From the NCBI GenBank assembly GCA_947599755.1, contig CANQFO010000027.1, forward strand, positions 1 to 13,228: a stretch of 13,228 bases of DNA, given 5' to 3'. This stretch comes from an uncultured Bacilli bacterium (GTDB lineage Bacteria; Bacillota_I; Bacilli_A; RF39; UBA660). This document shows positions 7,252-13,228 of this stretch, one piece after another. Made by a program: the position numbers and the translations under genes. How positions within the stretch are numbered: the stretch's first letter is position 1; each line of letters starts with the position of its first letter. The notes under the pieces were generated by a model. It had not been told where the DNA came from and ran no database searches. It worked only from the letters and a program-made list of their open reading frames with translations.

Positions 7252-8845
7252 AAATTGTTGGGTAAACATTTGGACCGATCGGTAATCCTATTATGTACCA
7301 TCCTACAATAATTAATATCCATGTTATTGATATTAGTAAAAAATATGGTGTAATTAATTTTAATGATTTTTTGATTGTATATGGTTTTTCTTTATTCAAA
7401 TTATATATATTTAAATATGAAAGATAGATTACGAAGGAAGCTAGTAGTGGTGTATATCCTTTTGTCATAGAATCTCCTGCTCTCATTATAATTTGAGCAA
7501 ATTGAGGAGATATATTTGATTGCATTAACATTGGTACTGCTACAGGAGAAAATATTAACCATTTATTCGCTCCTCCCGTTAAGAAAAAGTTTGCTATCGC
7601 AATTAATATTAATATTGTAATGATTAGTGGAATTCCAGTTAATTCTAAGTGTTCTAATAGATTGGTTAACCATGCTGTTATTATTATTCCTATATTTGTT
7701 TTTTTGAAGATTGCAATAAATTGGGCTACAATAAACATTAAAATGAAAGTTGTTCCTAATTTAGAGAATAGTTGTCCTGATTTTTCTATTAAATCTTTAT
7801 CATTTTTGATTGTTTTTGCTCCAATTCCATAAGCAATTCCTGTAATAATGAAGAATAATGATGTCATATAGGCAAATCCATCTTGAAAGTATGAGTTTTC
7901 TCCGAATAATTGATTTACATAAGTTTTTTCATTCATATCTAGTAATAATCCAGAAGATGGTAAATTTGGTATTAGCATATAACAGAATATTAATACTATT
8001 ATAATTCCTGCAATTAGAGCAAATCTTAGTCCTCTTTTTTCATATTTTTCTCTTTCAATTTTCTTTTGTTCTTCTTCTTCCAAATCTAGTATTCTATATT
8101 TTGCCGTTTGTGCTAAATCGTCTTCTTTTTTATATTTTCCTATTTTTGGAGAAATAATTTTTTCGATAATAATGGTTCCTACAATGGATAAAATAATGGA
8201 TACTACTATGATAAATATTAAATTTGATGTTAGGGCAATATGAGTAGATTCATCAATTAACATTGCTGCTGTTTTGGTATAATTCATTAGTGATACTTCT
8301 GTTGTTCCTACAAATAAGGATACTCCATAGCCAAAAGATACTCCACAAAATGTGGTTATGATTCCTAAAAGGGGATTTCTTCCATAAATAAAATATACTA
8401 GTGCTGCTAAGGGAATTAAGATCGCATATCCAACATCATTAATCAATGAAGATATAGTTGCTAAAAAGATAAAAATAAATGTTAAGGTTTGATTAGATAA
8501 TTTTTTGATTTTTCGATTTGTAAATGTTTCTATTAATCCTGATCCTTCTGCAATGGTTAATCCTATTAAAGAGACTAACAACATTCCTAGTGGTCCAAAA
8601 CTTAAAAAGTTTTTGATTGCATTACTGATTATAAATTTCATTCCATCGAAACTTAGTAGATTTTCAACAGCAATCAGTGTTGGTTCTAATTCATATGTAT
8701 TTTCATTTATTGTATTATAGGTAGCCTGCATTTGTACTGCAGATAGTATTCCGCTTAAAATAATTGTTATTACTATGAGAAATAAAAATACAGTTATGGG
8801 ATGAAAATAGAATTTTTTTAATTTTAATTTTCTTTTATCTTTCAT
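7250..8845 (-). CDS. AbgT-family membrane transporter
   Basis: The protein has 531 residues, the usual AbgT size, with multiple hydrophobic segments (for example at about 16-38, 83-98, 120-152, 205-228, 275-293, 326-342, 364-382, 404-422, 463-480 and 498-521). A charged cytoplasmic loop lies at about 232-272. The family signature is at about 420-470: FFLTGGANKWLIFSPVAVPML followed by SPQFAQIIMRAGDSMTKGYTPL, in pieces. Characterised members either import p-aminobenzoyl-glutamate (E. coli AbgT) or export sulfonamides (MtrF, YdaH); the substrate here cannot be told. Its ATG overlaps the TGA of the DUF951 gene (ATGA), and the SD AAGG lies in that gene's last codons, so translation is coupled. No p-aminobenzoyl-glutamate hydrolase gene (abgA/abgB) is adjacent. 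It interrupts the common DUF951-ychF neighbourhood. Confidence 0.93.
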   Translation of the reverse strand: MKDKRKLKLKKFYFHPITVFLFLIVITIILSGILSAVQMQATYNTINENTYELEPTLIAVENLLSFDGMKFIISNAIKNFLSFGPLGMLLVSLIGLTIAEGSGLIETFTNRKIKKLSNQTLTFIFIFLATISSLINDVGYAILIPLAALVYFIYGRNPLLGIITTFCGVSFGYGVSLFVGTTEVSLMNYTKTAAMLIDESTHIALTSNLIFIIVVSIILSIVGTIIIEKIISPKIGKYKKEDDLAQTAKYRILDLEEEEQKKIEREKYEKRGLRFALIAGIIIVLIFCYMLIPNLPSSGLLLDMNEKTYVNQLFGENSYFQDGFAYMTSLFFIITGIAYGIGAKTIKNDKDLIEKSGQLFSKLGTTFILMFIVAQFIAIFKKTNIGIIITAWLTNLLEHLELTGIPLIITILILIAIANFFLTGGANKWLIFSPVAVPMLMQSNISPQFAQIIMRAGDSMTKGYTPLLASFVIYLSYLNIYNLNKEKPYTIKKSLKLITPYFLLISITWILIIVGWYIIGLPIGPNVYPTI

Positions 8846-9048
8846 ATTTTACCTTCCTCAGATATAATTTTTTTTAATTTTTTATTGAATTCAATTCTGG
8901 GAATTAAAACTGTTCTTCCACAGTTTATGCATTTGATTTTTATATCTGCTCCTGTCCTTATGATTTCCCATTCGTTTGTTCCACATGGATGTTGTTTTTT
9001 CATGATTACTTTTGTTCCTATTTTATAATTTAAGTTTTTATTTTCCAT
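8842..9048 (-). CDS. DUF951 (YyzM-like) small protein
   Basis: This 68-residue member of DUF951 belongs to a family of unknown function found next to parB and ychF in Firmicutes. The hallmark stretches are present: HPCGTNEWEIIRTGADIKIKC and NCGRTVLIPRIEF. H20, C22, C40 and C43 could bind a metal, but this is not shown for the family. I chose the ATG at 9048 because GAGGTG lies six bases before it. An in-frame TTG at 9060 would add four residues (start-RCT) but would swallow that ribosome-binding site. The start lies inside the 3' end of the MscS-type gene (11-base overlap), and the TGA stop overlaps the ATG of the transporter. It is probably cytoplasmic. Confidence 0.92.
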   Translation of the reverse strand: MENKNLNYKIGTKVIMKKQHPCGTNEWEIIRTGADIKIKCINCGRTVLIPRIEFNKKLKKIISEEGKI

Positions 9049-9856
9049 TGTGCACCTCAATTTGTGTATAGGGTATTTTTATTTTCGCTTTATCAAATGC
9101 TTCTTTTATTTCTTTTCTTAAAAATCTTTCTACTTCAAATTGTTTCATTGAGTTTACTTCTAAAGCTATTCTATATATTACACCTGATTCTGCTAATTCA
9201 TTGATTCCTAATATTTGTAATTGACCTTTTGCATCTTTTATTTGACCATCTAATTTTTCTTTTAAGTTTTCTAATACTTTTTCTATTTCTTCTGGTTTGT
9301 GTTCATATCCTGTACTTATATCGATTACTGCTAGTGAATTATGGAGGCTATAGTTGATAATTTTATCCATATTGTGATTAGCAATGATTTTGGTTGCTCC
9401 TTTATAATTTCTTATTCTTGTTGTTTTTAAGCCAATGGAGATTACTTCTCCCATAAATCCATCTATTTCTATTGTATCTCCTACTTCATATTGTGCTTCT
9501 GTAATAATGGATATTCCTGCAATTAAGTCTTTTGCTAAATCTTGAAATGCTAAACCAATAATTGCTGTTGTAATTCCTAAACCTGCTAAAATTGATCTTA
9601 CATTGAAGCCAAAGTTAGATAAAATTGCTAGTAAAACTATGATTATAATTATATATTTGATGATGTTGATGATTAATATTCTTACTGTATTTAGTCTTTG
9701 CTTTTGTTGTTTATTTAGATTTGTTTTAGATTTAGTGGTTAGCTGATTAATTAAATTTTTACTTATACAAAAGACTATCAATCCTATTACAATATATATA
9801 ATTGGTAGGATGAGTTGTTTTATATTTATGTTTATTATCTTTTGTAGTAAATCCAT
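9038..9856 (-). CDS. Small MscS-family mechanosensitive channel
   Basis: The protein has 272 residues and the standard small MscS layout: three membrane helices at about 15-33, 58-80 and 88-118. The third is the pore helix, rich in A and G (SILAGLGITTAIIGLAFQD). A beta domain follows with the family signature YEVGDTIEIDGFMGEV at 123-138 and NYKGATKIIANHNM at 150-163. A C-terminal alpha-beta domain is also present (residues 170-272). The channel opens on membrane tension to release solutes during hypo-osmotic shock (YkuT/MscS type). The SD GGAGG is formed by the last parB codons and its stop; the gap to parB is five bases. It probably shares the parA-parB transcript. There is no sign of degradation. 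Confidence 0.95.
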   Translation of the reverse strand: MDLLQKIININIKQLILPIIYIVIGLIVFCISKNLINQLTTKSKTNLNKQQKQRLNTVRILIINIIKYIIIIIVLLAILSNFGFNVRSILAGLGITTAIIGLAFQDLAKDLIAGISIITEAQYEVGDTIEIDGFMGEVISIGLKTTRIRNYKGATKIIANHNMDKIINYSLHNSLAVIDISTGYEHKPEEIEKVLENLKEKLDGQIKDAKGQLQILGINELAESGVIYRIALEVNSMKQFEVERFLRKEIKEAFDKAKIKIPYTQIEVHNGK

Positions 9857-9861
9857 TTTTC

Positions 9862-10770
9862 CTACCTCCTTGCATCTATATTCATCATTTCTAATAAGCG
9901 ATTTAAATCGTTTCCATTTACAAAGCTAATTTCTATTTTATTTTTTGTAATTTTTACTTTTGTTCCTAATTTTTCACATAAATCATCTTGTAAATATTGA
10001 TATTCATTTGTTTCGTGAGTTCTTTTTCTTATTTTGTGAATTCTTGCAAATTGATCTTTAGAAGTTGTCATTTCTTCTAGCTGTCTTACGCTTAATCCTT
10101 CTTCTACTATTTTTTTTGCTAGTTCGACTTGTTGATCTGTATTTTCTAATTTGCTTAATACTCTGGCATGTCCCATTGTTATATTATTTTTATTAATTTC
10201 TTCCTTTACTTGTTCAGGTAGTGTTAATAATCCTAGCATATTGGTAATATGACTACGACTTTTTCCTAGTCTTTTAGCTAGTTCTTCTTGGGTTAATATT
10301 AGTGTTTCTTGTAATTTTTTATATGCTATTGCTTCTTCTATGGCATTTAAATTTTCTCTTTGTAAGTTTTCTAATAAAGCAATTTCCATCATTTCTGTAT
10401 CGTTAAAATCTCTTATAATGGCGGGGATTTCTTCTAATCCTGCTAATTTGGCAGCTTTTACCCGACGTTCTCCTGCTATGATTTCATATCCTTTTATGCT
10501 TTTTTTGGCAATAATTGGTTGAAATACTCCATGTTCTTTTATTGATGAGGCTAATTCTTTTAAGGCTTCTTCATCAAATGTTTTTCTTGGTTGATAAGGA
10601 TTACTTCTTAGTTCATCTAATTTAATCATTTCTATTTCTTCTTTGGTGGTTTCATTGATAATTTTTTCTTCCACTTTATTGTAATCGATTGGTTCATTGT
10701 AGAATAATTCTTCTAAACCTCTTCCTAATGCTCTTCTTTTTGTATTATTCGTATTTTCCATTTCTTTCAA
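9862..10770 (-). CDS. parB: Chromosome-partitioning protein ParB (Spo0J)
   Basis: ParB is a CTP-dependent clamp that loads at parS, spreads, and stimulates the ParA ATPase. There are 302 residues from a TTG start. The basic N-terminal ParA-contact segment is KRRALGRGLEELF at 11-23. The CTP-binding ParB/Srx fold covers about 46-125, with NPYQPR at 57-62, GERRVKAA at 100-107 and ENLQREN at 134-140. The central helix-turn-helix is at about 159-184 (TQEELAKRLGKSRSHITNM), and the C-terminal dimerisation domain is at about 253-297. The start is uncertain: AAGGAAGTGA stands directly before the TTG at 10770, while the first ATG is at 10761, 14 bases from AGGA and so poorly placed. Either start overlaps the parA 3' end (26 or 17 bases), suggesting coupled translation. 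The stop is TAG. Confidence 0.95.
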   Translation of the reverse strand: MKEMENTNNTKRRALGRGLEELFYNEPIDYNKVEEKIINETTKEEIEMIKLDELRSNPYQPRKTFDEEALKELASSIKEHGVFQPIIAKKSIKGYEIIAGERRVKAAKLAGLEEIPAIIRDFNDTEMMEIALLENLQRENLNAIEEAIAYKKLQETLILTQEELAKRLGKSRSHITNMLGLLTLPEQVKEEINKNNITMGHARVLSKLENTDQQVELAKKIVEEGLSVRQLEEMTTSKDQFARIHKIRKRTHETNEYQYLQDDLCEKLGTKVKITKNKIEISFVNGNDLNRLLEMMNIDARR

Positions 10771-11536
10771 TCACTTCCTTTGCTAAATTAATATATGCTT
10801 CGGAACCTCTACTTTTTGGATCATAGGCAATAATTGGCTCTCCATGTGATGGAGCTTCTGTTAGTCTTACTAATCTTGGAATAATTGTGTTATATACTTT
10901 TTCTTTGAAAAATTTTCTAATATCTTCTACTACTTCAAATCCTAAATTTGTTCTGGAATCTAGCATAGTTAATAAAACTCCTTCTATATCTAACGTTGGA
11001 TTTAATGTTTTTTGTGCGAGCATAATTGTTTTTAATAATTGTGTTATTCCTTCTAGAGCAAAGAATTCGCATTGTACTGGTATAATTACTGAATTTGATG
11101 CAGTTAGAGCATTGGTTGTAATAATTCCTAATGAAGGAGGACAATCAATTATGATAAAATCAAAACTTTCTTTAATATCTTGTAGGTGTATTTTTAATTG
11201 TTCTCCCTTTAAAAATCCTGTTTCTTTTTTACTTTTTTCTAATAATTCTATATCTAGTCCTGCTAGGTTTATGGTTGCTGGTAGAACATATAAATTTTTA
11301 TATTTTGTTTTGATCATTGCTTCTGTTATTTTGCATTCTCCAATCAAAACATCATAGACACTTTTTTCTATGTCTCCTTTATTAATTCCTACACCAGTAG
11401 TTGTATTTCCTTGAGGATCTAAATCTATTAATAAAACTTTTTTCCCTAATACTGCTAATGATGCAGAAAGATTAATACTTGTTGTGGTTTTGCCTACTCC
11501 ACCTTTTTGATTTACTAATGATATAACCTTTCCCAT
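10745..11536 (-). CDS. parA: Chromosome-partitioning ATPase ParA (Soj)
   Basis: This is a ParA/MinD-type ATPase that binds DNA as an ATP dimer and, with ParB, drives origin segregation; in B. subtilis Soj also regulates DnaA. The length of 263 residues is typical of chromosomal Soj. The deviant Walker A KGGVGKTT is at 11-18 with the signature lysine at 11, Walker A' LLIDLDPQGN at 35-44, and Walker B IIIDCPPSLG at 128-137. The C-terminal region NTIIPRLVRLTEAPSHGEPI is a hallmark of Soj. The ATG at 11536 follows AGGTGA at a normal distance. The gene has its own promoter and overlaps parB. The stop is TAA. Confidence 0.98.
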   Translation of the reverse strand: MGKVISLVNQKGGVGKTTTSINLSASLAVLGKKVLLIDLDPQGNTTTGVGINKGDIEKSVYDVLIGECKITEAMIKTKYKNLYVLPATINLAGLDIELLEKSKKETGFLKGEQLKIHLQDIKESFDFIIIDCPPSLGIITTNALTASNSVIIPVQCEFFALEGITQLLKTIMLAQKTLNPTLDIEGVLLTMLDSRTNLGFEVVEDIRKFFKEKVYNTIIPRLVRLTEAPSHGEPIIAYDPKSRGSEAYINLAKEVIERNGKYE

Positions 11537-11567
11537 CTAATCACCTGTTTCCCATTTTACTTAATCT

Positions 11568-11596
11568 ATTGTATCAAATTATTATTTTTTTTTAAA
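11568..11596 (-). promoter_or_regulatory. Likely promoter of parA-parB operon
   Basis: On the minus strand, -10 TACAAT (complement of 11568-11573) has a TGA extension; 17 bases further upstream is TTTAAA (complement of 11591-11596), a four-of-six -35 match. It lies 15 bases beyond the terminator of the upstream gene and 32 bases before the parA start. Confidence 0.65.
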
Positions 11597-11610
11597 TGTT
11601 TTTAGCAAAA

Positions 11611-11632
11611 AAAGTAGATTTTTCTCTACTTT
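11611..11632 (-). terminator. Rho-independent terminator after the noc-like gene
   Basis: The mRNA reads AAAGTAGA-GAAAAA-TCTACTTT and then a further T run. This is a perfect eight-base stem (11611-11618 with 11625-11632) with a six-base loop. It starts about 20 bases after the TAA of the noc-like gene and separates it from parA. Confidence 0.88.
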
Positions 11633-11651
11633 AATTTGTTTTTTGTTTTTT

Positions 11652-13025
11652 TTATTCGGCTTTTTCTGTCTTTTCAATTTTAATTATTACTTGATATGAT
11701 TTTTCGAAATTCATTTCATCTGTTGAAATTTCTATTCCATGATCTTTTAGTTCTTTTACTAAGTCTCTAATTTTATTGGTTGCTTCTTCTATTGTATACA
11801 TTTGTTTTTCTTCGTTTTCATTGGTTACAATTGGTTCTTGATTAATGTATGAATTTAATGATACAGAAGTTGTATCTTTTGGTTGAATTTCAGAAGGTAA
11901 TTCTACGTTGATTAAATCTGGTATTTTAAAATAGTCTTCTACTTTTTCTGGTGGCATTTGATTTTCTGATGTTTTTACGATTTCTTCTGCTGGAGTAATA
12001 AAGTTATTAGTTGTATTTTCTCTATTTGTTTGTGGGGTTTGGATATTTAATAAATTATCTAAATCTGCTGTTGAATTATTTTCTGGATTATTGATATCTT
12101 TGGAATTTTCTTTTATTTGTTTTACGTCTATTGAAGTGCTTGGTGGATTCAAATCAAATGTTTCATTTCCTTCATCGTCATCATCTTCGTCATCGTCAAT
12201 TTCTCCATAATTAATAAATTTTGGTGTTATTTCTGGCATTTCTTCTCCTTCTGGTGGTGCTATGGTTACTTTTCCATAATTTGATGTTTCTTCTGGTAAA
12301 TCTACTGTTGGTAATAAAGTGTTATTATTTACGAAATCTCTAGTTGATGCTGTGATTGTTTTATCAGAATTTTCTGTTGATTCTTCCTCTTGACTAGTTT
12401 GTTCTTGTTCTTCTTTTGGATATAAACTTTTGATTTCTTCTTCTAAGGCTCTTACTGTCATCTTATTTGCAATGACTTTTTTTAACATTTCTTTTTGTTT
12501 TTTGGTATCTGGTATATTTAATAAAGTTCTTGCATGTCTTTCGGATATTTTTTCTTTTAATAGTGCTTCTTGAATTTCATCTGGTAGTCCTAATAGTCTA
12601 ATTTTGTTTGCGACAGCAGATTGGCTTTTTCCCATGGTTTTTGCAAGTTCTTCTTGTGTCATTTCATCTAATTCTAGAATTTTTTGATAGGTTCTTGCTT
12701 CTTCTATAGGATTTAAATTTTTTCGTTGAAGATTTTCTAAGAGAGCTACTTTTGAGCTTTCTTTATCATCTAAATCTCTTATGATTGCAGGTATTTTGGT
12801 TAATCCTGCTAGTGCTGATGCCTTATATCTTCTTTCACCTGCTATAATTTCGTATTTTCCGTTTACACTTCGTACAATGATAGGATGGATTACTCCGTGT
12901 TCTTTTATTGATACTGCTAATTCTTTTAAGGCTTTATCATCAAAAATTTCTCGGGGTTGGAATCTATTTGGTATAATATCATCTAAGTATAAATATACTA
13001 CTTCTTCTTTATTTTCTGTGTTCAT
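11652..13025 (-). CDS. noc: Noc-like ParB-family protein with long acidic linker
   Basis: This second ParB-family gene is placed where Firmicutes carry noc, upstream of parA. Noc binds its own DNA sites and blocks division over the nucleoid. The CTP-binding N domain at about 10-100 has NRFQPR (Noc-like wording) at 20-25, GERRYKAS at 63-70 and ENLQRKN at 97-103. The helix-turn-helix is at about 122-148 (EELAKTMGKSQSAVANKIR). A C-terminal block at about 409-453 resembles the Noc dimerisation end. Between them lies an acidic, probably disordered linker of about 200 residues (203-408), including DDDEDDDDE at 277-285, making the protein 457 residues against about 283 for B. subtilis Noc. The N-terminal amphipathic membrane-binding helix of B. 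subtilis Noc is missing. The start is supported by GGAGGGG. The gene has its own promoter and terminator. Noc is favoured over a second Spo0J, but its DNA site is unknown. Confidence 0.88.
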   Translation of the reverse strand: MNTENKEEVVYLYLDDIIPNRFQPREIFDDKALKELAVSIKEHGVIHPIIVRSVNGKYEIIAGERRYKASALAGLTKIPAIIRDLDDKESSKVALLENLQRKNLNPIEEARTYQKILELDEMTQEELAKTMGKSQSAVANKIRLLGLPDEIQEALLKEKISERHARTLLNIPDTKKQKEMLKKVIANKMTVRALEEEIKSLYPKEEQEQTSQEEESTENSDKTITASTRDFVNNNTLLPTVDLPEETSNYGKVTIAPPEGEEMPEITPKFINYGEIDDDEDDDDEGNETFDLNPPSTSIDVKQIKENSKDINNPENNSTADLDNLLNIQTPQTNRENTTNNFITPAEEIVKTSENQMPPEKVEDYFKIPDLINVELPSEIQPKDTTSVSLNSYINQEPIVTNENEEKQMYTIEEATNKIRDLVKELKDHGIEISTDEMNFEKSYQVIIKIEKTEKAE

Positions 13026-13066
13026 TTTTTCCCCTCCAATTTATTCTTTATTTTCCCTATATTATC

Positions 13067-13095
13067 ATTATAAAACAAAAAAAATAATCTTTCAA
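13067..13095 (-). promoter_or_regulatory. Promoter of the noc-like gene
   Basis: On the minus strand, -35 TTGAAA (complement of 13090-13095), a 17-base T-rich spacer and a perfect -10 TATAAT (complement of 13067-13072). Transcription would begin near 13060, about 35 bases before the ATG at 13025. No protein-coding frame is apparent upstream to the window end. Confidence 0.8.
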
Positions 13096-13143
13096 TTATT
13101 TTCTTCATAATGATGTAGTAAACTAGATGTGGGAAAATATAAA

Positions 13144-13173
13144 ATTATATAAAAAAAAAGAGAAAACACTCAA
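13144..13173 (-). promoter_or_regulatory. Possible second, upstream promoter for noc-like gene
   Basis: The minus strand has TTGAGT (complement of 13168-13173), an 18-base spacer and TATAAT (complement of 13144-13149). In such AT-rich DNA a chance -10 is common, so support is weak. No gene other than the noc-like one lies downstream of it. Confidence 0.3.
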
Positions 13174-13228
13174 AATTTTAAAACTGTTATATAATTAATT
13201 TATCACAAAATATACAGACCTTTAATAT

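Noticed and set aside
7101..7322. Minus-strand frame bridging the AbgT terminator and ychF start
   Set aside because: It overlaps ychF and the transporter in another frame, crosses a clear terminator, and its content is low-complexity K/N/R.
10010..10026. TGTTTCGTGAG considered as a half or degenerate parS site
   Set aside because: The palindrome is broken and lacks the central CACGTG; it is explained by parB coding sequence.
10887..11357. Plus-strand open frame of 156 codons opposite parA
   Set aside because: It is the antisense shadow of the well-supported parA gene; it has no ribosome-binding site and no recognisable protein content.
12781..13110. Plus-strand open frame of 109 codons at the 5' end of the noc-like gene
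   Set aside because: It is antisense to strongly conserved ParB motifs and runs through the noc promoter; nothing supports translation.
13128..13138. TGTGGGAAA considered as a DnaA box (consensus TGTGGATAA)
   Set aside because: Two of nine positions differ and there is no cluster of similar sites in the adjacent AT-rich DNA, so an origin cannot be claimed.
13174..13228. Possible 3' end of another minus-strand gene (such as rsmG) at the right edge
   Set aside because: All three minus frames meet a stop within about 14 codons and the residues do not resemble any family I know.

Overview
The window is a low-G+C stretch in which every supported gene lies on the minus strand, so transcription runs from right to left. 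The gene set and order match the origin-proximal block of Firmicutes chromosomes: noc, parA (soj), parB (spo0J), DUF951, ychF, rpsF, ssb, rpsR, a gdpP-type DHH gene, rplI and dnaB. TGA closes at least two genes (the lipoprotein and the DUF951 gene) and no gene is interrupted by TGA, so the standard bacterial code is used. This argues against a Mycoplasma/Spiroplasma-type code. A LysM-G5-M23 cell-wall hydrolase suggests a walled cell. The best fit is an AT-rich Bacilli/Erysipelotrichia-like or other Firmicute, possibly a gut lineage; I cannot name a species. Having all genes on one strand fits the leading strand of one replication arm, with oriC to the right (inference from the conserved order).

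Layout, in the direction of transcription (high to low coordinates): (1) 13228-13026, a non-coding leader with a strong promoter. (2) A Noc-like ParB with a very long acidic linker, closed by a hairpin terminator. (3) A new promoter and the cluster parA, parB, MscS-type channel, DUF951 protein, AbgT-family transporter. These genes overlap or nearly abut and end in a clear terminator. (4) ychF and a small lipoprotein of unknown function. (5) A near-consensus promoter, an S6:S18-binding-type leader that would hide the rpsF ribosome-binding site, then rpsF-ssb-rpsR and a terminator. (6) A 312-base AT-rich gap carrying the next promoter. (7) A standalone DHH-DHHA1 phosphoesterase, rplI, dnaB and a LysM-G5-M23 peptidase that runs off the left edge; these four are almost contiguous.

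The genes join chromosome segregation and nucleoid-occlusion functions (ParA/ParB/Noc) to replication (SSB, DnaB), translation (S6, S18, L9, YchF) and envelope functions (MscS, AbgT, lipoprotein, M23 hydrolase). I see no mobile element, CRISPR array, tRNA or rRNA, and no wholly new system. The points most worth a second look are the S6:S18 leader, the unusual Noc-like protein, the truncated GdpP-like protein with an altered GGGH motif, and the AbgT and lipoprotein genes inserted into an otherwise conserved block.
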